Counted from the stretch's first letter, positions 1 through 8,791 are shown. The stretch: 41,259 bases of DNA from Gammaproteobacteria bacterium (GCA_016874295.1 VGUH01000023.1:1-41259); one strand, 5' to 3'. Numbers and translations: made by a program. The notes: generated by a model from the sequence alone, not told the origin.

Positions 1-121
1 TCATTGAAATGATTGGAGATTTTATCTGGCAAGGGCTTACGTTTTTTCCGTACGGCGCGCCGTACAGACGCCGTACACCCCCTTACGCCTTTGATTTTCC
101 TCAAGTTGTCAACAATTTAAA
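1..121. other. Foreign junction sequence abutting truncated comM
   Basis: This stretch is AT-richer than the rest of the window and has no credible coding sequence. The comM reading frame can be followed leftward only to about position 122, and upstream of it the frame meets TGA at 92-94. Visible structure: a perfect 16-bp palindrome at 50-65, a second GCCGTACA at 70-77 (the first is at 59-66, an 11-nt shift), a repeated CTTACG at 36-41 and 82-87, and GTTG-T-CAAC at 105-113. Clustered short repeats beside an abrupt loss of homology look like the end of an inserted mobile element, such as a genomic island or transposon end. That is inference, because the element body would lie left of the window. 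Confidence 0.5.
50..65. repeat. Perfect 16-bp palindrome in comM junction
   Basis: GTACGGCGCGCCGTAC is identical to its own reverse complement. The half-site GCCGTACA recurs at 70-77. Such repeated half-sites are typical of recombinase, transposase or repressor binding regions near element ends. The binding protein cannot be named from this sequence. Confidence 0.6.
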
Positions 122-1417
122 CTGCCGAAGGAAGGCGGGCGCTACGACCTCGCGGTTGCGCTCGGCATTCTGGCCGTGTCGCGGCAGTTGCCTGAGGCCG
201 GATTGTCAGGCACGGAGTTCTACGGCGAACTGTCCCTGTCGGGGGAATTGCGCGCCGTGCGCGGCACGCTCGCGGCCGCCGTGCACGCGATGCGCGACGG
301 ACGCCGGCTGGTCGTGCCGGCCACGAACGCCGCGGAAGCGCGGATCGCGCGCGGCGCGCGCGTTGCCGCGGCAGAGACCTTGTCCGGAGTGCGCAACAGC
401 CTCTCCGGCGGCGCGGGCCTCGAGTTCACGGTGGGAGCGGCCCTCCCGGCACCCCCGGCGGATGGCCCCGACCTTGCCGATGTGCGCGGGCAGGCCGGAG
501 CGAAGCGGGCGCTCGAGATCGCGGCCGCGGGCTCCCACAGCCTCCTGTTCGTCGGCCCGCCCGGCGCCGGCAAGAGCATGCTGGCACAGCGCCTGCCGGG
601 CCTGCTGCCGCCGCTCGGCGACGAGGCCGCGCTCGAATGCGCGATGCTGCACTCGCTCGTGCGGCCGCTGCCGCCGGCGGCGGAGTGGCGCCGCCGCCCG
701 TTCCGCGCGCCGCACCACGGCGCCTCGGCGGCGGCAGTGGTCGGCGGCGGCGGCCGGCTGCGCCCCGGAGAGATTTCGCTCGCGCATCGCGGCGTGTTGT
801 TTCTCGACGAGCTGCCCGAGTACCGGCGCGACGTGCTGGAGGCGCTGCGCGAGCCGATCGAAACCGGCACGGTCAGCATCGCGCGGGCAGCGTGGCAGGG
901 CGTGTTTCCGGCGCGATTCCAGCTGGTCGCGGCGATGAATCCCTGTCCCTGCGGCTACGCCGGCGATCCGAACGGCCGCTGCCGCTGCACGCCGCCGATC
1001 GTGCGCCGTTACCTCGCGCGCGTGTCAGGCCCGCTGCTGGACCGTATCGACCTGCACATGGACGTGCCGCGGCTCGAATATGCGGCGCTCATGCCGGGCG
1101 ACGATTCGGAGTCGAGCGCGGCGGTGGCGGCGCGCGTGCTGCGCGCGCGCGAGCGGCAGCGGGAACGCGGCAGCCTCAATTCCGCGCTCGCTGCGGGTCC
1201 GCTGGCGGCAGCCTGTGGCCTTGGTCTGCGCGAGCACAGCCTGCTCGACTCCGCGTCCCGCAGGCTCGGCCTGTCCGCGCGCGCCTGTCACCGGGTGCTG
1301 CGCGTCGCGCGCACCATTGCGGATCTCGCGGGCGCGGATCGCGTCGGGGTCACGGAACTGTCGGAAGCGATCGGCTACCCGCGGCTCGACCGTGAGCCGG
1401 AGGCGCAGGCCTGCTAG
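122..1417 (+). pseudogene. comM: ComM/YifB Mg-chelatase-like AAA+ ATPase, 5'-truncated
   Basis: ComM is a hexameric AAA+ helicase that promotes branch migration during natural transformation. The frame starts at the family motif LPKEGGRYDL (122-151) and runs to TAG at 1415-1417, giving about 431 residues. Intact family members are about 500 residues and have roughly 73 residues before this motif; these are absent here. Retained parts are the end of the N-terminal S5/Lon-like domain, Walker A GPPGAGKSM (near 553-580), RPFRAPHHGAS (near 697-728), Walker B VLFLDELPEY (near 793-822), AMNPCPCGY (near 934-960) and the C-terminal Mg-chelatase domain. No ATG in a sensible place replaces the lost start; GTG at 176 is the first alternative and would lose more. 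I infer disruption by insertion at 121/122, so the product is probably inactive. The gene converges on the cytochrome gene with a 10-bp gap. Confidence 0.88.
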
Positions 1418-1427
1418 TGGCAGCGCC

Positions 1428-1961
1428 CTAGCGGCTCTGGGCCACCATGTGCTCGACGGCCTTGCGCACGGCCTCGTCGGAGAGATCCGGGCGCCCGCCC
1501 TTGGCCGGCATCAGGCCCGCCTGTCCCTGGAAGCCGTCGATCGCGTGCCGTTCAAGGGTCGCGGCGCCCTGCGCGATGCGTGGCGCCCAGCCGGCCTGGT
1601 CGCCGATCCGCGGCGCGCCGGCGATGCCGGAGCCATGACAGGCGATGCAGGCCGACTCGTAGACTGACTTGCCGTCCGCCGGCTGCGCGGCATCCGGAGC
1701 CGCCGCGAGTGCGCCTGCCACCGGGACGGCCGCCTGCTGAATCGCGAGGGCGACGTTGTCCGCGCCGGCCACGGCCACTTGTCCGAACGGCCTGATGCGC
1801 TCGTGCGCGGACGCCTGCATCAGCGGGTCGCCGGTGTCCCGGGCGCCTTTCGGCCCGCTGTCCACGAGGCGGGAAACGCCGATCAGGAGCAGCGCGATCG
1901 CGATCAGGATGCCGAGTACCGCGCTGAAAACGTTGACGAAATGCCGGTCGTGCTTGGCCAT
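1428..1961 (-). CDS. Membrane-anchored monoheme cytochrome c (c5-like)
   Basis: The 177-residue protein has one N-terminal transmembrane anchor (about residues 10-30), an Ala-rich periplasmic linker, then a class I cytochrome c domain. The heme motif is C105-I-A-C108-H109 and the likely sixth ligand is M151 in GLMPAKGG, as in cytochrome c5/c555 relatives. It should carry electrons on the periplasmic face of the inner membrane. The ATG at 1961 (MAKHDRHF) is chosen because a longer reading frame would run through the tRNA-Arg gene. No Shine-Dalgarno precedes this ATG; instead TATAAT lies exactly 6 nt upstream (see promoter entry). It stands apart from the oxidase cluster at 22.7-27.5 kb, so its redox partner is unknown. 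Confidence 0.85.
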   Translation of the reverse strand: MAKHDRHFVNVFSAVLGILIAIALLLIGVSRLVDSGPKGARDTGDPLMQASAHERIRPFGQVAVAGADNVALAIQQAAVPVAGALAAAPDAAQPADGKSVYESACIACHGSGIAGAPRIGDQAGWAPRIAQGAATLERHAIDGFQGQAGLMPAKGGRPDLSDEAVRKAVEHMVAQSR

Positions 1962-1967
1962 GCGCGA

Positions 1968-1973
1968 ATTATA
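1968..1973 (-). promoter_or_regulatory. TATAAT -10 box 6 nt before cytochrome c ATG
   Basis: On the minus strand TATAATTCGCGCATG runs from the -10 hexamer into the start codon at 1961. Transcription would begin at or next to the A of ATG, so the mRNA would be leaderless. No convincing -35 is seen. The same arrangement precedes cytochrome c4 (11253) and lptM (14932). Confidence 0.5.
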
Positions 1974-1994
1974 GCGTCCGGCCGGCCGGACCAC

Positions 1995-2000
1995 TAAAAT
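1995..2000 (+). promoter_or_regulatory. Possible -10 box for tRNA-Arg
   Basis: TAAAAT lies 14 nt before the mature 5' end of the tRNA, a fitting distance for a tRNA promoter. The matching -35 position (about 1972-1977, TAGCGT) is poor, so this is a weak call. Confidence 0.3.
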
Positions 2001-2014
2001 CGACGGTCTTGCAC

Positions 2015-2091
2015 GCGCCCGTAGCTCAGCTGGATAGAGTGACGGTCTCCGAAGCCGTAGGTCGTGGGTTCGACTCCCGCCGGGCGCGCCA
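2015..2091 (+). tRNA. tRNA-Arg, anticodon CCG
   Basis: The 77-nt gene folds as a cloverleaf. The acceptor stem GCGCCCG (2015-2021) pairs with CGGGCGC (2081-2087), followed by G and an encoded CCA (2089-2091). The D-arm contains AGCTGGATAGA, the anticodon stem is ACGGT/GCCGT around loop CTCCGAA (anticodon CCG, reading codon CGG), and the T-arm contains GGTTCGACTCC. It is a single gene transcribed away from the cytochrome c gene. Confidence 0.97.
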
Positions 2092-2116
2092 TTCTCCTGC
2101 CGCGCGCCGGGCAGGC

Positions 2117-2290
2117 TTGCTGCTGGCTGCTTTGCTCGCCACCTCATCCGCGGCCGCGGACAGCTTCCGCTGCGGTCAGCGTATCGCCACGACGATCGAG
2201 AAGTGGACCTACGACCGCGGGTCGCAGTCCTTCGACATGGTCGTCACGATCGTGGACGGGACCATTAAGAGCATCAGACGCGAGAAGTGA
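2117..2290 (+). pseudogene. DUF2845-like exported protein, internally deleted remnant
   Basis: The reading frame encodes a hydrophobic leader (LLLAALLATSSAAA), then DSFRCGQRI and, directly after, EKWTYDRGSQSFDMVVTIVDG. In DUF2845-type periplasmic proteins, as I know them, the S-FRCG start and the EKWTYD-like C-terminal half are separated by roughly 25-30 residues containing an EV...CGEP motif. That middle is missing here. The frame has no ATG; TTG at 2117 is the first plausible start, 25 bp after the tRNA. I read it as a remnant in which the middle has been lost, but a genuinely compact relative cannot be excluded. It ends 10 bp before the ceramidase-like gene. Confidence 0.45.
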
Positions 2291-2300
2291 CGGGCCCGCC

Positions 2301-3044
2301 TTGAAGGAACTCCTGCTCGGGCTGGTAGCAGCCGCCGCCATCGGCGGCGCGTGGCTGCTCGATCCGATTCCGCAGGACCCCGCGTACCACGCGTTCGCCG
2401 ACCGGCGCCTGCTGTTCGGCGTGCCGAACTTCTGGAACGTGGCGAGTAACCTACCGTTCCTCGCGGTCGGGCTGCTCGGCTGGATCTGGATCGGCCGCAT
2501 CGCATCGCCGCCGCTCGCGACGCACTACCGCGTCCTGTGCACGGCCATCGCGCTCGCCGCCTTCGGCTCCGGCTGGTATCACCTCGCCCCGTCGAACGCC
2601 TCGCTGGTCTGGGACCGGCTGCCGATGACCGTCGCCTTCATGGCGCTGTTCACGGCGCTGATCGCGGATCGCGTGTCCTGGCTGGCCGGTCGCGCGCTGC
2701 TCTGGCCGATGGTCGTCGCCGGCCTCGCCAGCATCGCCTGGTGGGTACGGACGGAAGCGGTCGGGGCGGGAGACCTCGGGGCTTACGCGCTCGTGCAGTT
2801 CCTGCCGATGCTGCTGATGCCGCTCGTGCTGCTGCTCTGGCGCGACGGCAGCCTCGCGGCGCGGAAACTCTGGCTCGCCTTCGGCGCCTACGCGCTGGCG
2901 AAGCTCTTCGAGCACTTCGACGGGGCGGTGTTCGCAGCCACCGGCGGGCTGGTCGCCGGCCATGCGCTGAAGCACCTCGCCGCGGCGCTCGCCGCGTGGT
3001 GGATCCTGCGCGCGTTTCAGGGGGCGCCGGCGAGGGCCTTGTAG
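2301..3044 (+). CDS. Alkaline ceramidase-family (CREST) integral membrane protein
   Basis: The 247-residue protein has about seven hydrophobic segments. Conserved blocks match the ceramidase/PHCA family: NFWNVASNLPFLAVG near the start, GSGWYHLAPSNASLVWDRLPMT in the middle and a C-terminal GHALKHLAAALAAWW. In this superfamily conserved His and Asp residues bind zinc and hydrolyse amide bonds; the bacterial substrate is not known. The frame is open far upstream, but the upstream part is low-complexity Arg/Ser/Pro translation across the tRNA. I therefore place the start at TTG 2301 (MKELLLGL). The 3' end overlaps the convergent outer-membrane efflux gene by 28 bp. Confidence 0.75.
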   Translation: MKELLLGLVAAAAIGGAWLLDPIPQDPAYHAFADRRLLFGVPNFWNVASNLPFLAVGLLGWIWIGRIASPPLATHYRVLCTAIALAAFGSGWYHLAPSNASLVWDRLPMTVAFMALFTALIADRVSWLAGRALLWPMVVAGLASIAWWVRTEAVGAGDLGAYALVQFLPMLLMPLVLLLWRDGSLAARKLWLAFGAYALAKLFEHFDGAVFAATGGLVAGHALKHLAAALAAWWILRAFQGAPARAL

Positions 3045-4405
3045 AGGGCCGCGAGCGAGGTCGCGCGGCGCGTCCCGGACTGCAGGTGCTGGTCCTCGAG
3101 GTTGATCTGCTGGCGTTCCGCGACCAGCACCGCGAGGTAGTCGCTAGCGCCGGTGTCGTAGCGCAGCCGCGCGAGCCGCGCCGCTTCCCGCGCGGCAGCC
3201 GCGCCGAGCTTCAGCTCGTGCTCCGACTGGTTGGCGGCGCGAAACCCCGCGAGCGCGTTCTCCGTCTCCTCGAGCGCGGTCAGCACGGTCTCCTGGTAAG
3301 CGGCGATCGCGCCGTCGCGGCGCGCCTCGGCGGCCTTCACGCGCTGGCGGGTGCGGCCGGCGTCGAGGATGCTCCAGGTGATCGAGGGGCCGTAGAACCA
3401 GCGCTCGGCTTCCCGCTCGCCGATGGCGGAGCGGTCCTCGGCGGTCCAGCCGAATCTGCCGAGCAGCGTGACCTTGGGGAAGTACTCGGCGATCTCGTCG
3501 CCGATGTCGGCGTAGGAGGCCGCAAGCAGGCGCTCGGCCGCGCGCACGTCGGGCCGGCGCTTCAGCCACTCCTCGGGCGTGCCGGTCGCGACCAGGGCGG
3601 GCAGCGGCGGCAGCTGCGCCTGCGGCGCGAGGTGCTCGCGCAGGGTCCCGACCGGCCAGGCGGTCAGCACCGCGAGCCGCTGCTCCTCGCGCACCAGGTC
3701 GGCCTCGGCCTGGGTCACCGAGGCCGCGACGCTGCGCATCTCGGCTTCCGCCTGGGCGAGATCCAGGGCGTTCGAGCTGCCGGCGCGCACGCGCGCATCG
3801 AGGATGCGGACGTTCTCCTCCAGGTTCGCGTGCTGCCGGCGCTGCAGCGCGAGGCGCTCGCGCGCGCCGATCATGGCGAACCAGGCCTGCGCGGTCTCCG
3901 CGACGATCGTGAGCTGTGCGTCGGCCAGCGCCGCCGCCTCGGCCACGGTGCGGCTGTCCTGGGCGCGGAATTCGTTGCGCAGCGAGCCGAACAGGTCGAT
4001 TTCCCAGGTGGCGTCGAAACCCGCGCGATACACGTCGCTCGTGAACCTGCCGGGCGGGGCGAACGGTTCGTCGCTGCTGAATTGCGAGCGTTGCCGGTCC
4101 GCGACCGTGGTGACCGTCGGAAACCAGTAATAGATGGAGGCGCCGGAAATCGCGCGGTTTTCCGCCAGGCGCGCATTGGCCTGCGCGATCGTCGTGTTCG
4201 CCTCCAGTGCGCGCGCGATCAGCGCATCCAGCTCGGCGCTGCCGAATCCTGCCCAGAGACCATCACCGGCCGGCTCCGCGGCCGCCTCGGGAGGCGCCTG
4301 GTCGAAGCGCGCCGGCATCGGCGTCTCGGGCTCGTCGTAGCGCGGGCCCACGGTGCACGCCGTCGCGAACAAGGCCAGCACGACGACGCAATGCCGGCTA
4401 CGCAT
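3017..4405 (-). CDS. RND efflux outer-membrane lipoprotein (OprM/NodT family)
   Basis: The 462-residue protein begins with a lipoprotein signal (VVLALFATAC, lipidated Cys17) followed by TVGPRYDEPE, the usual start of OprM/NodT-type outer-membrane factors. Two repeats of long helical sequence follow, with typical motifs near GLWAGFGSAELDALIARAL and RRPDVRAAERLLAASYADIG. It should form the trimeric outer-membrane exit duct of the pump encoded just upstream. The start codon lies within the last codons of the RND gene (8-bp overlap), so translation is probably coupled. It is the last gene of the three-gene operon and overlaps the convergent ceramidase gene by 28 bp. Confidence 0.95.
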   Translation of the reverse strand: MRSRHCVVVLALFATACTVGPRYDEPETPMPARFDQAPPEAAAEPAGDGLWAGFGSAELDALIARALEANTTIAQANARLAENRAISGASIYYWFPTVTTVADRQRSQFSSDEPFAPPGRFTSDVYRAGFDATWEIDLFGSLRNEFRAQDSRTVAEAAALADAQLTIVAETAQAWFAMIGARERLALQRRQHANLEENVRILDARVRAGSSNALDLAQAEAEMRSVAASVTQAEADLVREEQRLAVLTAWPVGTLREHLAPQAQLPPLPALVATGTPEEWLKRRPDVRAAERLLAASYADIGDEIAEYFPKVTLLGRFGWTAEDRSAIGEREAERWFYGPSITWSILDAGRTRQRVKAAEARRDGAIAAYQETVLTALEETENALAGFRAANQSEHELKLGAAAAREAARLARLRYDTGASDYLAVLVAERQQINLEDQHLQSGTRRATSLAALYKALAGAP

Positions 4406-7400
4406 GGCGCCTCCGCTCCTCGCGGCGCACCACCAGCTTGCGCAGCACCACGTAGAACACCGGCGTGAAGAACAGGCCGAAGAAGGTGACGCCGAGCATG
4501 CCGGACACCACGGTCACGCCCATGACGTAGCGCACCTCGGCGCCGGCGCCGGACGCGAACACCAGCGGCGTCACGCCGGCGATGAAGGCGAAGCTGGTCA
4601 TCAGGATCGGGCGCAGCCGCAGCCGGCAGGCCTCGATCGCCGCCTCGACGATGCCGCGGCCCTGTTCCTCGAGATCGCGCGCGAATTCGACGATCAGGAT
4701 CGCGTTCTTGCAGGCGAGTCCGATCAGCACCGCGAGCCCGATCTTGGTGAAGATGTTGTTGTCGAGGAAGGTCGGCGCGAACGGCGGCGGCGACACCGCG
4801 AGCCACAGGCCGTGCAGGAAGTTGATCAGCCACATGCCGCCGATGGCGGACAGCAGGCACAGCGGCACGATCAGGATGATCGCGAGCGGCAGCGACCAGC
4901 TCTCGTACAGCGCGGCGAGCACGAGGTAGACCAGCAGCACGCACAGCGGGAACACGAGCAGGGCGGTGTTGCCCTGGGTGATCTGCTGGTAGGTGAGGCC
5001 GGTCCACTCGATCGACATGCCGCGCGGCAGGACCTGGCCGGCCACCGCGGCGAGCTTCGCGAGCCCGTCGGTCGAGGAGAGGATCGCCGGGTTGAGTCCC
5101 ACGGACATGTCGGCCGCGGGGTAGGCGTTGTAGCGGATCACCGGGTCGGGCCCGTAGCTCGGCCGGATGTCGACGACGCTGCCGATGGGCACCATCTCGC
5201 CGCGCTGGTTGCGGACCTTGAGTCCCTCGATGTCCTCGACGCTCGCGCGGTGCCCGGCATCCGCCTGCGCGTACACTTGGTAGGTGCGCCCGAACAGGTT
5301 GAAGTCGTTGACGTAGGCGGAGCCGAGATAGACCTGCAGCGTATTGAACACGTCGGTCAGCGAGAGACCGAACTGCTTGACCTTGGTGCGGTCGACGCTC
5401 GCATCGAGCTGCGGCACGTTCGACTGGAAAGAGGTGAAGGTCGCCATCGGGTCGAAACCGGGCGTCGAATTGACCGCGCCGATGAAGGCCACGGTCTGGC
5501 TGTACAGCTCGCCGTAGCCGAGGCCGCCGCGGTCCTCGACGTAGAGCTCGAGGCCATTCGCGTTGCCGAGCCCGAGCACGGCCGGCGCCAGCAGGGCGAA
5601 GGCGAGGCCCTCCTGGATCCGGCCGAAACCCATGTTGATGCGCATCGCGATGTCGCCGGCCTCAAGCTCGCGCTTGCCCGGTTCCTCGAGCCCGATGAAC
5701 ATCACGCCGACGTTCGGCGTCGCGACGAAGTGCACGGCGTTCAGGCCCGGGAACTGCACGACGTTCCTGACGCCCGGCACCGCGAGTGCGATCTCGCCCA
5801 TGCGGCGCATGACGGCGTCGGTACGGTCGATGGTCGCGGCCTCGGGGACCTGGACGACCGCGAACAGGAATTGCTTGTCCTGGGTCGGGATGTAGCCCCC
5901 TTGCACGCCGCGGAAGGCGAGGAAGGTCACGACGATCAGCACGCCGTAGATCGCGAGCAGCCGCGGGGCGCGCCCGATCGTGCCGCCGATCCCGCCCGAG
6001 TAACGGTCGCCGAAGCGCCTGAACACGCGGTTGAAGGCCGCGAACACGCGCCCGAACACGCGCTCGATCCAGCGCCCGACCACGTCCTTCTCCGCGCCGC
6101 GCGGCTGCAGCAGCATGGCGGCGAGCGCCGGCGACAGGGTCAGCGAGTTGAACCCGGAGATGATCACCGTCGCCGCGATCGTGACCGCGAACTGGCGGTA
6201 GAACTGGCCGGTCACGCCGCCGAGGAAAGCGAGCGGCACGAACACCGAGGCGAGAACCAGCGTGATCGCGACGATCGGCCCGGACACCTCGCTCATGGCC
6301 TGGTGGGCCGCGTCGCGCGGCGACTTGCCGGACTCGATGTGCCGCTCGACGTTCTCGACCACCACGATCGCGTCGTCCACCACGATGCCGATCGCGAGCA
6401 CCAGGCCGAACAGCGTCAGCACGTTGATCGAGAATCCGAGCAGCCACAGCACGGCGAAGGCGCCGATGATGGATATCGGCACCGCGACCAGCGGGATCAG
6501 CGAGGTGCGCCAGGTCTGCAGGAACAGCACGACGACGATCACCACCAGCAGGATCGCCTCGAGCAGCGTCCCGATCACCGAGTTGATCGAGTGCTGCACG
6601 AACACCGTCGGATCGTACACCACCGACCACTTGACGTCGGCGGGGAAACCGCCCTCCAGCTTCTTCATGCGCTCGCGGATCGCCTGCGCGAGCGCAAGCG
6701 TGTTGGCGCCCGGCGCCTCGAAGATCGCGATCGCCGCGGCGTCCTCGTTGTTGAGCAGCGACTTGATCGCGTAGGTGCTGGCGCCGAGCTCGACGCGTGC
6801 GACGTCCCTGAGGCGCGTGAGCTCGTCGCCCTCGGCCTTGAGCACGATTTCGCCGAATGCCTCCGGGGAGTCGAGGCGGCCCTGCGCGTTGACCGAAATC
6901 TGCATCACCGCGCCTTCCGGCGTCGGCGGGCTGCCGATGCTGCCGGCCGATACCTCGACATTCTGCTCGCGGATCGCGGCGACGATGTCGAGCGCCGACA
7001 GCGAGCGCGCCGCGGCCTTCTCCGGGTCGATCCACACGCGCATCGCGTAGTTTCCCGCGCCGAATGCCTGCGTCTGGCCGACGCCCGGCAGACGCGCGAG
7101 TTCGTCGCGCACGCGCAGGTTCGCGAAGTTCGAGAGGTAGAGCGCGTCGTAGGTCTTGTTCGGTGACTCCAGGTGCACGACCATCATGATCGAGGGCGTC
7201 GCCTTCACCGTCGTGACGCCGAGCGTGCGGACCGCCTCGGGCAGACGGGGCAACGCCTGGGCGATGCGGTTCTGCACCTGCATGGCGGCGAGGTCGACGT
7301 TCGTGCCGCCCGTGAAGGTGACGGTCAGCTGCATCTGGCCGTCGGAACCCGAGGTCGACTTCATGTAGATCATGTTCTCGACGCCGTTCACCGCCTCCTC

Positions 7401-7613
7401 GATCGGGCCGGCGACGGTTTCGGCGATCGTGTGCGGATTGGCACCCGGGTAGTTCGCAACCACCTGTACCGACGGCGGCACCACGTCCGGGTACTCGCTG
7501 ATCGGCAGATTCGGGATCGCGATGACGCCCGCGACCAGGATCAGCGCCGACAGGACCGTCGCGAGGATCGGCCGGTCGATGAAGATCCGGGAAAAGTCGG
7601 TGTGCCTGGACAT
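4398..7613 (-). CDS. RND multidrug efflux inner-membrane transporter (MexF-like, HAE-1)
   Basis: The 1071-residue proton-driven pump has the standard RND plan: TM1 (about 15-33), large periplasmic loop, TM2-6, TM7, second periplasmic loop and TM8-12. The start FSRIFIDRPILATVLS, the segment LPISEYPDVVPPSVQV and the TM4 proton-relay pair D413-D414 (GIVVDDAIVVVENVERH) fit the hydrophobic-amphiphilic efflux group, and the wording resembles MexF more than AcrB. ATG at 7613 is taken as start (TGATG with the adaptor stop); GTG at 7616 is an alternative one codon longer. The substrates cannot be predicted. No local regulator gene is adjacent. Confidence 0.95.
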   Translation of the reverse strand: MSRHTDFSRIFIDRPILATVLSALILVAGVIAIPNLPISEYPDVVPPSVQVVANYPGANPHTIAETVAGPIEEAVNGVENMIYMKSTSGSDGQMQLTVTFTGGTNVDLAAMQVQNRIAQALPRLPEAVRTLGVTTVKATPSIMMVVHLESPNKTYDALYLSNFANLRVRDELARLPGVGQTQAFGAGNYAMRVWIDPEKAAARSLSALDIVAAIREQNVEVSAGSIGSPPTPEGAVMQISVNAQGRLDSPEAFGEIVLKAEGDELTRLRDVARVELGASTYAIKSLLNNEDAAAIAIFEAPGANTLALAQAIRERMKKLEGGFPADVKWSVVYDPTVFVQHSINSVIGTLLEAILLVVIVVVLFLQTWRTSLIPLVAVPISIIGAFAVLWLLGFSINVLTLFGLVLAIGIVVDDAIVVVENVERHIESGKSPRDAAHQAMSEVSGPIVAITLVLASVFVPLAFLGGVTGQFYRQFAVTIAATVIISGFNSLTLSPALAAMLLQPRGAEKDVVGRWIERVFGRVFAAFNRVFRRFGDRYSGGIGGTIGRAPRLLAIYGVLIVVTFLAFRGVQGGYIPTQDKQFLFAVVQVPEAATIDRTDAVMRRMGEIALAVPGVRNVVQFPGLNAVHFVATPNVGVMFIGLEEPGKRELEAGDIAMRINMGFGRIQEGLAFALLAPAVLGLGNANGLELYVEDRGGLGYGELYSQTVAFIGAVNSTPGFDPMATFTSFQSNVPQLDASVDRTKVKQFGLSLTDVFNTLQVYLGSAYVNDFNLFGRTYQVYAQADAGHRASVEDIEGLKVRNQRGEMVPIGSVVDIRPSYGPDPVIRYNAYPAADMSVGLNPAILSSTDGLAKLAAVAGQVLPRGMSIEWTGLTYQQITQGNTALLVFPLCVLLVYLVLAALYESWSLPLAIILIVPLCLLSAIGGMWLINFLHGLWLAVSPPPFAPTFLDNNIFTKIGLAVLIGLACKNAILIVEFARDLEEQGRGIVEAAIEACRLRLRPILMTSFAFIAGVTPLVFASGAGAEVRYVMGVTVVSGMLGVTFFGLFFTPVFYVVLRKLVVRREERRRHA

Positions 7614-8752
7614 CACTCGGGCGCCGGCACCGGCACGTTGGGCTGGTCCATAGGCACCGCGTGCGGCTTCACCGGCTGGCCGGGGAAGAAGATCTTGCGC
7701 ATGCCATTGACGATGACCCGGTCGCCGGGTTTGAGCCCGGACTCGACGATGCGCAGGCCCTCGACCGGCGGACCGAGCGTCACGTTGCGGCGCTCGGCCG
7801 TGTCGCCCTGGCCGACGATGTAGACATAGCGGCGGTCCTGGTCCGTCAGCACCGCCTGCTCGTTGATCAGGAGCGCGCTCGGCAGCGATTCTCCGAGCAG
7901 GCGCACGCGCGCGAACAGCCCGGGCGTGAAGCGGCCGTCCGGGTTCGGCACGATGGCACGCGCCCGGATGGTGCCCGTGGCGGGGTTCAGGGCGTTGTCG
8001 ACGAAGTCGACCACGCCCTCGTGCGGGAAGCCATCCTCGTTAGCGAGCCCGACCCGCACGGGCGTATGCGCGTTGCGCGGGTTCTCGGCATTGCCCGCGC
8101 GGACGATCTCCTGGTAGCGCAGGAACGCGCGCTCGTCGCCGACGAAGGTGACGTACACCGGATCGACAGAGACCAGCGTGGTCAGCACCGACTGGTTCGG
8201 GACGACGACATTGCCCGGCTTCACCAAGGCCTCACCCGCGCGGCCCGCGAACGGCGCGGTGATGCGCGTGAAGCCGAGATTCAGCTCGGCCTGCGCCAGG
8301 CGCGCACGCGCGGATTGCAGGTCCGCCTGCGCCTGCTGCGCTTCCATGCGCCGCTGGTCGAGCTCGCCCTGCGAGATCGCGCGCTCGCCGATCAGCTTCT
8401 CGGCGCGCACGAGTTCCTGGCCGGCGAGCGCGACGCGCGCCTCGGCGCGGCTCGCGTCGGCGGTTTCCGCAGCCGCAGCGGCGCGGTATTCGCGGCTGTC
8501 GATGGTGAACAGCAGCTGGCCCTTCTCGACCAGGCCGCCCTGGCGGTAGTGGATCGCCTCGAGGTGGCCTGCGACGCGCGGACGGATTTCAGCCGCGTCG
8601 ATCGCCTCCACGTGACCGCTGTAATCGTCCCAGCGGGTCACCGGCTTCTGCACGACCGCGGCCACATTCACGTCGGGCGGCGGCATCTGGTGCTGCTGGT
8701 TTCCGCCGCAGCCGGCGAGGGTAATGGCCAGGGCAGTGACGAATCGGCGCAT
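7613..8752 (-). CDS. RND efflux periplasmic adaptor (MexE-like membrane fusion protein)
   Basis: The 379-residue lipoprotein has signal LAITLAGC (Cys15), then the adaptor domains in order: barrel-sandwich half (VVQKPVTRWDDYSGHVEAIDAAEIRPRVAGHLEAI), an alpha-hairpin rich in Ala/Glu/Gln (about 100-170), the second lipoyl half (LGFTRITAPFAGRAGEALV), beta-barrel and membrane-proximal domains. It links the inner-membrane pump to the outer-membrane duct. It is the first gene of the operon adaptor-pump-duct, and its stop touches the pump start. The 39-bp gap to corA (8753-8791) holds no clear promoter. Confidence 0.94.
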   Translation of the reverse strand: MRRFVTALAITLAGCGGNQQHQMPPPDVNVAAVVQKPVTRWDDYSGHVEAIDAAEIRPRVAGHLEAIHYRQGGLVEKGQLLFTIDSREYRAAAAAETADASRAEARVALAGQELVRAEKLIGERAISQGELDQRRMEAQQAQADLQSARARLAQAELNLGFTRITAPFAGRAGEALVKPGNVVVPNQSVLTTLVSVDPVYVTFVGDERAFLRYQEIVRAGNAENPRNAHTPVRVGLANEDGFPHEGVVDFVDNALNPATGTIRARAIVPNPDGRFTPGLFARVRLLGESLPSALLINEQAVLTDQDRRYVYIVGQGDTAERRNVTLGPPVEGLRIVESGLKPGDRVIVNGMRKIFFPGQPVKPHAVPMDQPNVPVPAPE

Positions 8753-8791
8753 GACTCTGGCTTCCTTGATGAATGGAGGTCACGTCCGCTT

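Noticed and set aside
1-121. IS3-family end at the left edge matching the one at 41133
   Set aside because: No TGACCTGACACCC-like terminus or transposase coding is visible; the left junction is a different kind of element.
1962-2147. N-terminal extension of the cytochrome c frame containing SRTHDLRLRRPSLYP
   Set aside because: This is the antisense translation of the tRNA-Arg gene, a known annotation artefact; the true start is ATG 1961.
4353-7166. Long plus-strand open frame of 937 codons
   Set aside because: It is antisense to the RND genes, is very rich in Arg, His, Glu and Asp, shows no domain and follows from high-GC codon bias.
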